Origin: Lumbricus terrestris
Taxonomy: Eukaryota > Annelida > Clitellata > Crassiclitellata > Lumbricidae
Reading direction: 5' to 3'
DNA length: 64,000 bases
Assembly (NCBI GenBank): GCA_949752735.1
Contig: OX457036.1
Location: 3,126,539 to 3,190,538, forward strand
Under the pieces are notes generated by a model. It searched no databases and was not told the DNA's origin. It worked only from the letters and a program-made list of their open reading frames with translations. This document shows, one piece after another, positions 22,327-35,592 of this stretch; the stretch's first letter is position 1; each line of letters begins with the position of its first letter. A program made the translations under genes and the position numbers.

Positions 22327-22948
22327 GGTATTCGGACTTTACCCCCCAGCCCATTACCCCTGCCATTACCCCCTGCCATTACCCCCGGAGACAATTACCC
22401 CCCCCCCCCGCCATTACACCCCTGCCATTACCCCCCCCCCCCCGTCATTACCTCCATAGATGGAAGACAAGTCATAAAAATGGATTTTATATTCTAAATA
22501 TCAATCCAACTTCCATTTAAATTACTATTATTTTTCATCAATCCAGCTCCAATTTAAGCCAGAATATTTTCTTCAATCCAACTTCCATTTAAGCAAGAAT
22601 ATTTTATTCAATCCAGCGTCGATTTAAGCAAGACTATTTTCTTCAATCCAGTTTCCGGTTAGGCAAGAATATTTTCTTCAATCCAGCTTCCATTTAAGCA
22701 AGAATATTTCAGCCATGGTACAAACTGCGTGAATAAGGTGCGAATTTACTGGTTCTAATTGTTAATAGGCGCCAAGTGCCTACATAATTAGCATTGCAAC
22801 TAGCGGGTAATGGCGGGAGGGGTAATGGCAGTGGGGTAATGGCGGGAGGGTAATGGCAGGAGGTAATGGCGGGGGTAATTGTCTCCGGGGGTAATGGCAG
22901 GGGGTAATGGCAGGGGGGGTAATGGGCCGGGGGTAAAGTCCTAGACCC
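22327..22948. mobile_element. TIR element nested in the hAT (copy 1)
   Basis: The ends are GGTATTCGGACTTTACCCCC and, complemented, GGGTCTAGGACTTTACCCCC. Imperfect 8-bp flanks are GACCTATG (22319) and GGCCTATG (22949). Both ends carry runs of GCCATTACCCC units. It is related in terminal design to the element at 5852 (GGACATTAGCCCCC). The interior is a minisatellite and there is no coding sequence. Mutator-like or unclassified. Confidence 0.7.
22496..22712 (+). repeat. ~35-40-bp minisatellite inside the nested element
   Basis: About six units built on TTCAATCCAGCTTCCATTTA followed by AGCAAGAATATTT. It is repeated unchanged in array copy 2 at about 32307-32523. Confidence 0.85.
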
Positions 22949-25188
22949 GGCCTATGATATAACCTACATGCCCATGCACTGCTGTAGTACAAATTTATTT
23001 AACTAGTAAGTTTCTTTGAAATTTATTGGAAAAAACTTTTTTTTAATTTTAATACAAACTTTGGGCACGCATATTCGACCACAGTTTATCTATTCGAGGT
23101 GTAAGCTTAATGGGGTCAATAAATAATCTTGAATTTTTTAATGCTCGAAACACTCAATCTGAACCCATTTCAAACCTCAGGCCATGAACGATATCCACAT
23201 TCACAAAGATAATTATGAAGGTGACTTAATGTTCAAAGCTTTCTCAGACAGTTTTGGATATTCATGTAAAGCTTGTGAACTTATCCAAAATAATGCATCA
23301 GGCTGACTCAATGTAGACCTAGTATCAATTATTTCAGTTCAATGATTTTGGTTCAATCCCCGATGTTGGTAAATTCCACGAATCAACGTTTGGAAGAAAC
23401 GGACTGGAGAGTGGAGACCCACAAAAACTTCCAACGTTATCAAATCAGAAGTTAAACTGATCCAGCTATGATTGAATATGTCCGGAAATTAAATTAACAA
23501 ATTTTGGTTGATTGATCTGTGCATTTCCTCATTTCAATGTGAATTCATGCAATTGACCAAAATGTGTCAAAGTTACCTACTACTTACCGTTTTGCACCAG
23601 AGATCAAATTTTTGTAAAAGCAGACACTTTATCACTAGGTCTAAGGGTGATTAGATTTGTCTGCATCACTTGCTTAATAGAGGAATTCAGCTAGTGTATT
23701 TAACTGCTCAAAAATGCCAGACAGGTAGGCTACATGTAAGCCAGAGTTTAAACCCATAATTATGAGTTCCTATTCAAATGAATTGCAGGCTGAGGTCTTT
23801 TTCTCTAAGAAACACTCTTTTCCCCTTGATAACCAGCGAGCTTCGGCACTCATATACATGTACATCAGTATTCAGTAACTGTTCATGATTTCCATATCCG
23901 AACATGTAACAAAACAACGAGAATTTAGTGGACGTGTCTTGATGAAATCAACCATTTTTACGCCTTGATCGAATATAGATTTCAATCTGCACTCTAGTGA
24001 TCGAAACAAATCGACCTATCTAAAGCAGATGAATCTGTCATAAATCAGTGTAGGCTATAATTGTCAGTTTCATGTTGTCATTGAAAAAAAATATTGAAAA
24101 ATTGGCAAAAAGTTATCTGTTTCTATGTTTTTAACTAAGAAATATTTAATTTTCAGGACTTGCTCGCGGACCCCCAGGCAGATGCCCGCTGACCCCCAGG
24201 GGTCCGCGCACCCCCGGTTGAGAACCGCTGATCTATGGGGTTGGAATAAGTACAAATAAATGCAAATAATTGCAGAATAAATGGATTTTCTAATATAATG
24301 GGCTTGCAGTGTAACCACTGTTTTAACAATTATCCAGTCTCGGTTGAGATGGAAGACGGAAATGGCGTCCACTTACACGATAATCTCAATTCAACTCCAC
24401 TGCTGCTAGAAGTGTCAGAAATGTGACTCAAGAGTAGCGTGGTCAATTATTGTCAACTCAAAGAAGACAGGAATTGAACCGGAATGGTCAGACGCCGAGT
24501 GTGTCTAGAATCCTGGGAACAACATTATTTGCGGGGGAAGATGTGCAGAGGAGGGAAAGGCAATGAGAAAGACGAAGAAGATGAAGCTTCGGTGTTATTT
24601 GCCGTGGCGCTGTTGAGAAGGTTTATCCAACTGGGCACTATTATATAATATATTATATAAGTCCCTAGATTTAATGAATGAATTATGCGTAGCTTGTTGT
24701 TTATCTTCAGGTAGACGTTGTATGAGACAAATAGTGGAGAGATGAATTTAAACACTTTTGAATATTTACAACCAGTGCAATAAATCTTTAAAATTAAATC
24801 GAAATCTATTCTGGCTCCCAAAGTAAACCTATTGGTAGGAGTAACTACAAGGAATGAGAAAATATATTATATTACTATATTAATTAGTCTGTTTGTACTA
24901 TTCAAGATGTGCGTCTGTTAAGATTTAGCTTTGCCATTTTATGAGAAGAGGAAAACTTGAGATCGCATCTCGAACCTACTTGGCTACCGGTATTTGATGT
25001 TCATTTTTATATAATCAATTACAACGATTTAAAGGTGTGCTAGGCTACAGTGGCATCGTTGTCACAATTGGGAGTTTTACGATATCTTTCGACTGGCAAT
25101 TGATTATTATTTCGTGTCCTGCTGATTTCTTTGCTGCATGAATCTGAGAAAAAGGTGTTTAACATCAACGTTTAAAAGGACGACATAA

Positions 25189-25606
25189 TTATTATTATTA
25201 TTATTACATAAATTTATTACGCGCGCAAGGTCACACCAAAGTATGAATCTGAGGCGCGGATAGTTAGCCGCCAGAGGAAGATGAAGTTAAAGGTCCATGT
25301 GCTTGAAAGCCAAAGAGAAATAGTGAGTTTTGAGCCGTTTTTTTAAGGTAGGGAGTGAATTTGAGCAACGAAGAGAGAGTGGAAGAAGATTCCATTCTTT
25401 GGGAGCAGAGGCATGGAATGCACGCGAGCCCGTAACAGTTCTGCATCGAGGCTCAACTAAAAGACCCATGTTTGATGATCGCAGGCAACGAGGAGGAATA
25501 TAAGGAGTAAGCAGTGACTGAAGGTAGGAAGGTGTTCCGGTAGAGAGGGATTTGTAGGTTAAACAGGCCAATTTAAATTTAATCCTAACCATAGGATTAA
25601 AAAAAA
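25189..25606 (-). mobile_element. L2/CR1-like LINE 3' end (array copy 1)
   Basis: A 418-bp insertion with 7-bp target duplication GACATAA (25182-25188 and 25607-25613), absent from Z0 near 8340. On the minus strand the polymerase C-terminus reads MVRIKFKLACLTYKSL, GTPSYLQSLLTPYIPPRCLR, SRAFHASAPKEWNLLPLSLR and SLPTLKKRLKTHYF, followed by a short UTR and an AAT microsatellite 3' tail (the ATT run at 25189-25205). It is 5'-truncated. The frame is open, so the insertion is fairly young, but the catalytic region is missing. Confidence 0.88.
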
Positions 25607-25785
25607 GACATAACCTGTTTTTAGACCATAAACAACGCATGGATTCACTCATCGACACACTGATAAAGCGAAATCAATTATAAATTAAAAAGTTCAATCG
25701 ACAGATTAACGAAATGATCAAAAGATCAAGATTATGAAACGTAGGATAACGTCATAAGATATGGATTAGAAATCTGAGCGATTTG

Positions 25786-25990
25786 TGGGGGTGCGGTGGT
25801 GCAGTGGTGGCGTCGATGCCTTGGAGCCCGTTGATTCCACGTTCGAATCCATCTCATGCCGTTGCGTATGGACATTAAGTCCTTTACTTGCAATTATTGC
25901 TCGTAAGCATCGGCGTGAAACTCCGATGCAGTGTCCGCGCTGCAGTCTGGAGCGCGTGTGAATATAGAGTGCTTGAAGGGAAGAAAGAAC
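25786..25990 (+). mobile_element. SINE-A copy (array copy 1)
   Basis: GGTGCGGTGGTGCAGTGGTG head, GTTCGAATCCATCTCATGCC B box, GTGAAACTCCGATGCAGTGT body. It is uninterrupted here; its Z0 orthologue at 8749 has SINE-C inside. Confidence 0.8.
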
Positions 25991-26617
25991 TAAATGATTA
26001 AAAAGTCACCCAATGGATTAGGCTAGTTTTTCGATAAACCCATTCAACCTAATTGAAGCCATCCTATTCAAAAACCCAGTATTACAGCAACAACAGCAAC
26101 AACCATGTCATTATATCATCTTGCACAGTCAACAGACCGACGGACTAATCATGTAGTGTATTGAAATGCATGCAATTCATTAATCCTAACAAACATCGTT
26201 TCATACCAATTGATCAACCGATACACAAATCAGCAGAATTTGAGACACTTGTGAAATTAATCAACACGTAGGGCCTAATTATTATACACGACAATGATTT
26301 TTTCAGTACATGACATTTTTGCCTTATGTGTAGAGTGGAGTTGTCTTTGATACACTTGGGTCAACAGAGCGCTTTCAGCTTGCGGCATCGATAATATTTA
26401 TTCAAACTCCAATTATTTTTCTCTTATTAATGCAATTATCGTCTTTCTATTATTTGTTTATCATATTAATTTTGAACATCAAAGAAGGGGCAACATACAA
26501 AATATTAATTGGCTTTATTTATAGCCGTTGATTACTAGTTTTAAAGGTGTAATATTTGAAGGGATTTAAAGGCTTACATTGAGATTTAAATCTACGGCCC
26601 AACTCCGTACTATTATA

Positions 26618-26897
26618 CAGGGCTGTACACGACGGTATACGCGGGTAAACAGCGTATAATCACCTCCGGGGGAAAAGGTATCGTATACTCACCTCCCGAA
26701 AAGTATGGTATAAGCGGGGAAAAGCAGGCCGCTAGTAATTCAGGCGCAAGCGGTTGTTTTGGGGTCGGATGATAATAAAAAAGGGTCGTCAGATTTTTCG
26801 GACTGGAAAATGGACGAAATTTTCCGGAGATTAGGTCGTCGGAAAATTTTCTCCCGGTCAGCGTGTACCCACCTCAAAATTTACCAGTACAGCCCTG
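26618..26897. mobile_element. hAT MITE, 280 bp (array copy 1)
   Basis: TIRs CAGGGCTGTAC and GTACAGCCCTG lie at the ends, with 8-bp flanks CTATTATA (26610) and CTATAATA (26898), one mismatch. The Z0 block has an empty site at about 10570-10590. The interior contains repeated TCGTCGGAAAATTTTC-like pieces; the short open frame in it has no known domain. Confidence 0.88.
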
Positions 26898-27077
26898 CTA
26901 TAATATTATACAAAACTGCCGGTCGAGTGTCGTATGGAGCAGATTATTTATCGGCGCAATAGGATGACTCGTTCAACGCAAGAACCGATTTCTGAGGTCA
27001 AAATCATTACCAGGATTGACTTCTTTGGGTCATAGAAGAAGCCCAACGGATCGTTAATCTCGCGGATTTTTTGGTAT

Positions 27078-27302
27078 TTGTTTGTATGCGCACTTGTCAT
27101 AGCGCCCCTTCCAACCCTCAACCGATACTCAGAGGCGCTCCCGACTACAGCGAGGTCACTGCATCGGAGTTTCACGCCGAAACGATGAGCAATTGCGAGT
27201 GAAGGACTTGCCCAAGGTCCCTACGCGGTGACTCGAGGTGGATTCGAACCTCGAACCTTCCGGCTTCAAGGCAACAACGCCACCACTACACCACCGCGCC
27301 CC
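27078..27302 (-). mobile_element. SINE-A copy (array copy 1)
   Basis: Minus-strand SINE-A, orthologous to 10972-11198 and 36885-37109. The B box GGTTCGAATCCACCTCGAGT and the GGGGCGCGGTGGTGTAGTGG head are intact. Confidence 0.88.
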
Positions 27303-27711
27303 ACATGTGTATGTGTACAGAGCGAGAAAAAAAGTGAAACGGCTTTGCTTGTAGCTTTCAAATAATAGTTTTACAGATGCCTATGGCAAATTTATTGCAC
27401 AAATTCTGTCAGATGGAAAAATTGATGTTCTTCTGAGACGTATTACAGTATGAACAATGAAAAGGACAAGAAAGGGTCTTAGGACCAACTGGTGAGCCAT
27501 GGAAATATGACCGAACTGTTGTTAGGTACACAGAAACGACCCTTACAGCTTCAAGATGCCGCGAAACAGCAAATATCTGCATTATTTTAATTTATTAATA
27601 TCACGTACTGTAGACGTAATAAGGGTGTGGTTAACGATTGAGAACCAAACCGAAGGATATCATTGTCTGAAGACTTAAGCTTTCCATTTAATCTACGACC
27701 AAGTCATAATT

Positions 27712-27783
27712 TCCCTGGGAGTCTAGTGGTTAGGATTCGGCGCTCTCACCGCCGCGGCCGAGGTTCGATTCCCCGTCAGGGAG
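27712..27783 (+). tRNA. tRNA-Glu(CTC)-like gene or pseudogene (array copy 1)
   Basis: TCCCTGGGAGTCTAGTGG starts a 72-nt cloverleaf. The 7-bp acceptor stem TCCCTGG/TCAGGGA forms (last pair G-U), the anticodon stem CGGCG/CGCCG is perfect, and the loop CTCTCAC gives anticodon CTC (Glu). The T arm CGAGG-TTCGATT-CCCCG has one A-C mismatch, and position 8 is G instead of the usual T. The B box GGTTCGATTCC is intact. No T4 terminator follows; a SINE-A copy starts 11 bp downstream. Z0 lacks both, so they came as one insertion or two adjacent ones. It may be a real tRNA or the head of a compound SINE. Confidence 0.65.
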
Positions 27784-27794
27784 GTACACTTTGT

Positions 27795-27998
27795 GGGGCG
27801 CGGTGGTGTAGTGGTGGCGTCGGTGCCTTGAAGCCGAGGTTCGAACCCACCTCGCCGCGTAAGGACCTTGGGCAAGTCATTCACTCACAATCGCTCAGCG
27901 CTTTGGCGTGAAACTCCGATGCAGTGTCCGCTCTGCATTTGGGAGCGCCTCTGAGTAGAGAGAGCTTGAAGGGGCGCTAAAACAGGTGCACATACAAA
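27795..27998 (+). mobile_element. SINE-A copy next to tRNA-Glu (array copy 1)
   Basis: GGGGCGCGGTGGTGTAGTGG head, GAGGTTCGAACCCACCTCGC B-box region, GTGAAACTCCGATGCAGTGT body, and a 3' part GGGAGCGCCTCTGAGTAGAG ending GTGCACATACAAATTTATG. It is absent from Z0 and shared by both young units. Confidence 0.88.
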
Positions 27999-29946
27999 TT
28001 TATGTAACCCCCGAAACTGTTACCTTGTTACGCCGTTGTGTTGCATTCATTTAGAGGGCTGTTGGGTAATTTAACATATCATTCGTAGAATTAAGTGAAT
28101 AAAGAGAAGGGTCAAGGCTACACGGTGCTATAGAAACGGTTGTATTTGCATTTTCCTATTCAATCGATTGTTAATAGAACAGCCGAGGAATAATGTATAA
28201 TAGATTGATATATTGTAAAGTTCGAATTATACACCTTTATAAAATTATGAACATGTGTTATATATGCGAACAGCGATTCCTTAGAAATGTATGAATACCG
28301 TTGACCGTTTGCGCTACTACATTCTTTGCGTTACATAAGCATTGAAGAATTTTAATCCTTGGACAAAATAATGAAATTAATCGAATGGTTTCATAATTAA
28401 TTCTATGTTGATCGACTGATTGTTCTCGTTCCGTCATTGTCGCACGGGATTAATCTGTTGACTTTTTTAAAACAGCATTCGGTGAATTGAAAGAATGATT
28501 CGCTCTATCATATGGAATAACTCAACCAAACTAACTTAATTAACTGAGTGGCTTAATCAATAACTGGCTTAATAAAAAAATTGGCTTAATCAAAGACTTG
28601 CTTAATCAAATTAATAAGCAAATTAGTGGCTTAATCAATGACTGGATTAATTTAAATGTATGGCCTAATCCTCTTACTTACGACATAATCCAACATTTGG
28701 CGCTCTCCGTATGCGTGGCACAAAACTCAGTAATGATATGAGGTGATGTAAATCGATGTAAACCCACCCCACCTCTCAAATGACTGTTCCTTGCGTTAAC
28801 CACAGCACTATAATTGATCACCGGTCCAGAGATGTCGATAATCATTGGCATCTATGACGAATATGAAGATCGGATTATCTTGCCCACATTCTACATAATA
28901 TCTAGATTGTTCTTTCAAACTGCTACCAAGCGCTGCAGTAGGCTATAGGTAACAATTGAGCGTTTGACATGGATTACGCCATTGATCTGGGCCTAAACAA
29001 AGTGTATAATTATGTTTATATATTTAGTTAGAATTAGTTTAGAAAGGTGTCTAAACCAATCACACATTATTGTCGCTACCCGTTCCTCTCGTGTGAGTTG
29101 CGTGCTGTGAGGAGACACAATTTCCTCCCAGTATAGAAAAAATGGATTTAAATGCCACAAAGAATGTTAGATTTCTTTCTTCTGGATATAATTTTTGCAG
29201 AGATAATGCATAAAATTATGTGTATGCAACTTATCCACCGCAGTTCTTCTACCCATGACCAATGGTCTTCAGGAGTTTCTCAAAGACAACGGCTGAGTTT
29301 CATTTTGTCGACCCTCCGTAGTATCGTTTATTTCCATTTCGTTCTTCCTTCTCTTATGATAGTTCTTGGAAGAGATTCAACCTATCCATTTCGCCAGCAG
29401 ACTTTCAATTGTCCGTCTATCTGAGGATATTCAATCTAATCTCAATGTGATATCTCATTATTCTATCAAGATGACACTCTACATCTATTATGATCCATAT
29501 TAATATTTAAAACAATTATATCTACACCTATAAAGATCCTTATTTGTATTTAAATACTCCTAATCATCTCGTGTCCTCCATCATTGCTGCCTATGTCACA
29601 AATTCGTGTAGCAACACTCTCCGCAACATTATTTTCCACAAGATCCCGCATTATTTCCTTTCATTGATGCACAGAACAGGTTCAAGGTCACAATAGTTGT
29701 CGCGGGAACCAATTTGAGAACCACAGCCAGGTCTTTGAACTAAACTAATAATTATAATTTAAACTATTGCTCCTGTCTCCATTGACCAAATCTAGATTAT
29801 CATTATGATGTCGCTTGGCACTGAATTCCGCATACCAACTGACAATCTGATTATATACCTTTCAATAGGTTTGAACTAATGTTATATATATGACATTTTC
29901 CCAACTCTGATAACTTATAAGCAGATACAAATATTAATTTATAAGC

Positions 29947-30042
29947 AACTCCGCCACTGGTTGCACTCTGCCAGTGCCAGTCTCAAGTCAAGATTAAGGA
30001 GGAGAGCGTCGCGAATGGTCTTTGTTAACACAGTGAAGTTAA
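29947..30042 (-). repeat. Module M copy (array copy 1, right end)
   Basis: Homologous to 20128-20229 and 39754-39852. It differs by a 3-nt change in the GTTA(CC)ACACAG part and several substitutions. Confidence 0.7.
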
Positions 30043-31984
30043 ACTGCAAATGCCGCCGATTAATAAGCATGGAATGACAAATACATTTAAGTCTGATGGA
30101 ATATCGATTCAAATCAATAAATAACAATTTGAATTCTCGTGTCTTCAAGTTGAAGACAGAGGAAGGCACAACCGCACCACGGTAACACAGCAATAATAAT
30201 TATACATTCATATTGTTATAATTAATGTTACCACCTTAAAATATGCGATAGTTGTTCAGAATCCATAATCTTCCACATGCATAGCAGTGACATTAATTTC
30301 CTCTGCTCGAAATCTGGACTCACTAGCCACGAGTCCCTTCGTTATCATGAGGCACGAATGCCGTGGGTTTCTTGCCAATGAAACCCATGTATTCGACATA
30401 CCGCCCCTCCCCGAATGATGTTCTAAGCAACATGCAAAACGAAGATTTATAACGTATAAATGATATAACACAACTAAAAAGTCTTTGAGATTCTACACCA
30501 AGTGCTGTTCATTACAGTCATGAGCATAGGGATTAGGGACAGGGTACAGAGGAGAACTCCCCACGGAAAACAAATTACCTTTTTTCCATTGCTTTTCGTA
30601 TAAGTTCTTCGAAGTAAATGTTAAATATCAGAGTCGAGAATCGATGTTTAGCAACATCATTATTTTGGTAGCTCATAGATACATTTTGCATGTCTGTTAT
30701 CAGTGAAACATACATCTATTATAGTATTAACTCAATGCAGACTAATTAAAACACTGCAACGAAATTGTTTTTCTTGATTTGCTCGACATCGTCTCGGTGG
30801 ACTGAGTGAGTTTTAGAAATTATTGTTTCCTCATTAATAATTGTATTTCAAGGGAATGCATTACTTAGTTTACAAAGGGTTAGTTTATATAGCACCGTTT
30901 AATAACGATTTAATGGTGTGCAATGTGAGAATTGTCTGAGGTTGAGGGTATATTTGTTAGACCCCATAGCAAAAGTCTGTTTTTCACAGCCCAGTTTCAA
31001 GTGGATCATAGTCCAACTCCGAGTTATTTTTCCACAACTCCCATACTTGGTGTGTAATCAGACGGTGATGTTATTATAATAATTAAACAGCTGACATCAT
31101 TTCATGACTGTCAATAGTTTCGGAGGGTTGTTCATGCTTTGAGCCATATTAGTGTTCTCTCCTCTCTCATCCACACTTGAAGCTGGCAGCAGTAGCGGAG
31201 ATGCGAAGACATGTGCATGACATCGACTGTGCTTAGCAGCGATTGGTTTCAACAGGTGAAAGAAAGTTTATGACATCAATGGCCGTTGAAGTCAATCGAA
31301 TGCAACTGTGAAAGTTTTAGACGTACTGTGAAATCCAACTGAATGGCGATCGGTTGAATCCAGAGTGTGACGATAATCTGAGATTGGTCTGGTGAACCTG
31401 AGCCATGTCCTGCGCAACTGTTGCAGTACTACTGCCCAAGTCAAACCCAGGAGACGTCTTGAAATGTGAATATTGAAATTATACTTGCACATAAAAAATA
31501 TATAACTGCAAAACAGATGAGACGGTGTTGAAACGGATGGCATCAATCTCATTAAACTGGAATGGTCAGATGCTGATTACATTACATTTATAGATGAAGA
31601 AAGAATTGAAATTGCTGGAAGAGAAGAGGTGGGGTGGATGGGAAGACAAGGAAGAGGAAGACGAAAGCAAAGTTGGTACTCTCCATTCTTCCATATTTCA
31701 CACTGCTCAAGAAATCAAACTTCGTTTCATTAATGTCTTAAGTTATTCTTCTGTTTTACCGTGACTGGGTTGGGAGGGCTTCTGCGTAGGTTTTGAATGG
31801 GCGCTGTAGAAGTTCATGGAATTTCAATTAATGAATTATTATGTGTAGAATTTTTTAATAATGACATAGGTTAACGCTTGATTCGGTGAGTCGTTGCTTT
31901 GTCTGCTTACACACCGTTAAATATTTTGAAAACTGTGCTATATATACGACTTTCGTCGAATCGATATAATAACGTTATCTATGG

Positions 31985-34041
31985 CAGCGGTTCTAAACCT
32001 TTTCAGACTCACGGACCCCTTTCTAATTTTGGGTCTCGGTCACGGACCCCCACAGAAATTTGGTGCCTCTGGTGCATTATCGTGACTGTAGGCCTATGAC
32101 CATAATCCAATGGCCATAATCTAATATAATATTAGACCTATGGGTATTCGGACTTTACCCCCCAGCCCATTACCCCTGCCATTACCCCCTGCCATTACCC
32201 CCGGAGACAATTACCCCCCCCCGCCATTACACCCCTGCCATTACCCCCCCCCCCGTCATTACCTCCATAGATGGAAGACAAGTCATAAAAATGGATTTTA
32301 TATTCTAAATATCAATCCAACTTCCATTTAAATTACTATTATTTTTCATCAATCCAGCTCCAATTTAAGCCAGAATATTTTCTTCAATCCAACTTCCATT
32401 TAAGCAAGAATATTTTATTCAATCCAGCGTCGATTTAAGCAAGACTATTTTCTTCAATCCAGTTTCCGGTTAGGCAAGAATATTTTCTTCAATCCAGCTT
32501 CCATTTAAGCAAGAATATTTCAGCCATGGTACAAACTGCGTGAATAAGGTGCGAATTTACTGGTTCTAATTGTTAATAGGCGCCAAGTGCCTACATAATT
32601 AGCATTGCAACTAGCGGGTAATGGCGGGAGGGGTAATGGCAGTGGGGTAATGGCGGGAGGGTAATGGCAGGAGGTAATGGCGGGGGTAATTGTCTCCGGG
32701 GGTAATGGCAGGGGGTAATGGCAGGGGGGGTAATGGGCCGGGGGTAAAGTCCTAGACCCGGCCTATGATATAACCTACATGCCCATGCACTGCTGTAGTA
32801 CAAATTTATTTAACTAGTAAGTTTCTTTGAAATTTATTGGAAAAAACTTTTTTTTAATTTTAATACAAACTTTGGGCACGCATATTCGACCACAGTTTAT
32901 CTATTCGAGGTGTAAGCTTAATGGGGTCAATAAATAATCTTGAATTTTTTAATGCTCGAAACACTCAATCTGAACCCATTTCAAACCTCAGGCCATGAAC
33001 GATATCCACATTCACAAAGATAATTATGAAGGTGACTTAATGTTCAAAGCTTTCTCAGACAGTTTTGGATATTCATGTAAAGCTTGTGAACTTATCCAAA
33101 ATAATGCATCAGGCTGACTCAATGTAGACCTAGTATCAATTATTTCAGTTCAATGATTTTGGTTCAATCCCCGATGTTGGTAAATTCCACGAATCAACGT
33201 TTGGAAGAAACGGACTGGAGAGTGGAGACCCACAAAAACTTCCAACGTTATCAAATCAGAAGTTAAACTGATCCAGCTATGATTGAATATGTCCGGAAAT
33301 TAAATTAACAAATTTTGGTTGATTGATCTGTGCATTTCCTCATTTCAATGTGAATTCATGCAATTGACCAAAATGTGTCAAAGTTACCTACTACTTACCG
33401 TTTTGCACCAGAGATCAAATTTTTGTAAAAGCAGACACTTTATCACTAGGTCTAAGGGTGATTAGATTTGTCTGCATCACTTGCTTAATAGAGGAATTCA
33501 GCTAGTGTATTTAACTGCTCAAAAATGCCAGACAGGTAGGCTACATGTAAGCCAGAGTTTAAACCCATAATTATGAGTTCCTATTCAAATGAATTGCAGG
33601 CTGAGGTCTTTTTCTCTAAGAAACACTCTTTTCCCCTTGATAACCAGCGAGCTTCGGCACTCATATACATGTACATCAGTATTCAGTAACTGTTCATGAT
33701 TTCCATATCCGAACATGTAACAAAACAACGAGAATTTAGTGGACGTGTCTTGATGAAATCAACCATTTTTACGCCTTGATCGAATATAGATTTCAATCTG
33801 CACTCTAGTGATCGAAACAAATCGACCTATCTAAAGCAGATGAATCTGTCATAAATCAGTGTAGGCTATAATTGTCAGTTTCATGTTGTCATTGAAAAAA
33901 AATATTGAAAAATTGGCAAAAAGTTATCTGTTTCTATGTTTTTAACTAAGAAATATTTAATTTTCAGGACTTGCTCGCGGACCCCCAGGCAGATGCCCGC
34001 TGACCCCCAGGGGTCCGCGCACCCCCGGTTGAGAACCGCTG
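31985..34041. mobile_element. hAT element, 2,057 bp (array copy 2)
   Basis: The duplicate of the element at 22169, with the same TSD ATCTATGG at 31977-31984 and 34042-34049 and the same nested insertion. It is 5 bp shorter through C-run changes. Confidence 0.92.
32143..32759. mobile_element. TIR element nested in the hAT (copy 2)
   Basis: The duplicate of 22327-22948, shorter in the C runs near 32217 and 32245. Confidence 0.7.
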
Positions 34042-34998
34042 ATCTATGGGGTTGGAATAAGTACAAATAAATGCAAATAATTGCAGAATAAATGGATTTT
34101 CTAATATAATGGGCTTGCAGTGTAACCACTGTTTTAACAATTATCCAGTCTCGGTTGAGATGGAAGACGGAAATGGCGTCCACTTACACGATAATCTCAA
34201 TTCAACTCCACTGCTGCTAGAAGTGTCAGAAATGTGACTCAAGAGTAGCGTGGTCAATTATTGTCAACTCAAAGAAGACAGGAATTGAACCGGAATGGTC
34301 AGACGCCGAGTGTGTCTAGAATCCTGGGAACAACATTATTTGCGGGGGAAGATGTGCAGAGGAGGGAAAGGCAATGAGAAAGACGAAGAAGATGAAGCTT
34401 CGGTGTTATTTGCCGTGGCGCTGTTGAGAAGGTTTATCCAACTGGGCACTATTATATAATATATTATATAAGTCCCTAGATTTAATGAATGAATTATGCG
34501 TAGCTTGTTGTTTATCTTCAGGTAGACGTTGTATGAGACAAATAGTGGAGAGATGAATTTAAACACTTTTGAATATTTACAACCAGTGCAATAAATCTTT
34601 AAAATTAAATCGAAATCTATTCTGGCTCCCAAAGTAAACCTATTGGTAGGAGTAACTACAAGGAATGAGAAAATATATTATATTACTATATTAATTAGTC
34701 TGTTTGTACTATTCAAGATGTGCGTCTGTTAAGATTTAGCTTTGCCATTTTATGAGAAGAGGAAAACTTGAGATCGCATCTCGAACCTACTTGGCTACCG
34801 GTATTTGATGTTCATTTTTATATAATCAATTACAACGATTTAAAGGTGTGCTAGGCTACAGTGGCATCGTTGTCACAATTGGGAGTTTTACGATATCTTT
34901 CGACTGGCAATTGATTATTATTTCGTGTCCTGCTGATTTCTTTGCTGCATGAATCTGAGAAAAAGGTGTTTAACATCAACGTTTAAAAGGACGACATA

Positions 34999-35413
34999 TT
35001 ATTATTATTATTACATAAATTTATTACGCGCGCAAGGTCACACCAAAGTATGAATCTGAGGCGCGGATAGTTAGCCGCCAGAGGAAGATGAAGTTAAAGG
35101 TCCATGTGCTTGAAAGCCAAAGAGAAATAGTGAGTTTTGAGCCGTTTTTTTAAGGTAGGGAGTGAATTTGAGCAACGAAGAGAGAGTGGAAGAAGATTCC
35201 ATTCTTTGGGAGCAGAGGCATGGAATGCACGCGAGCCCGTAACAGTTCTGCATCGAGGCTCAACTAAAAGACCCATGTTTGATGATCGCAGGCAACGAGG
35301 AGGAATATAAGGAGTAAGCAGTGACTGAAGGTAGGAAGGTGTTCCGGTAGAGAGGGATTTGTAGGTTAAACAGGCCAATTTAAATTTAATCCTAACCATA
35401 GGATTAAAAAAAA
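34999..35413 (-). mobile_element. L2/CR1-like LINE 3' end (array copy 2)
   Basis: The duplicate of 25189-25606. The ATT tail is shorter and the left target duplication reads GACAT followed directly by ATT units. Confidence 0.88.
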
Positions 35414-35592
35414 GACATAACCTGTTTTTAGACCATAAACAACGCATGGATTCACTCATCGACACACTGATAAAGCGAAATCAATTATAAATTAAAAAGT
35501 TCAATCGACAGATTAACGAAATGATCAAAAGATCAAGATTATGAAACGTAGGATAACGTCATAAGATATGGATTAGAAATCTGAGCGATTTG

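Larger units (their letters stand above)
22169..24230. mobile_element. hAT element, non-autonomous, 2,062 bp (array copy 1)
   Basis: An 8-bp target duplication ATCTATGG (22161-22168 and 24231-24238) flanks ends CAGCGGTTCTAAACC and, complemented, CAGCGGTTCTCAACC (14 of 15 match). Subterminal CGGACCCC repeats occur on both sides. Eight-bp duplications and CAGNGGTTCTCAACC termini are hallmarks of hAT elements. No open frame over about 100 codons exists, so no transposase. A second TIR element is nested at 22327. The older array copy has no element here but has an altered target at 41789. Confidence 0.92.
20330..30145. repeat. Recent tandem unit, copy 1 (~9.82 kb)
   Basis: A direct repeat of 30146-39952 with only scattered differences: a few single-base changes (for example near 26372, 27880, 28193 and 28648) and length changes in C runs and an ATT tract. 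The offset is 9,816 bp at the left, 9,811 in the middle and 9,807 at the right. The unit contains a hAT element, a LINE end, a hAT MITE, three SINE-A copies and a tRNA-Glu-like sequence. No host protein gene is visible. Either recent unequal crossing-over or joining of two haplotypes in the assembly could produce this. Confidence 0.95.

Noticed and set aside
22780..22992. A proline-rich 70-codon frame repeated in both array units
   Set aside because: It is the translation of GGTAATGGC subterminal repeats of a TIR element.
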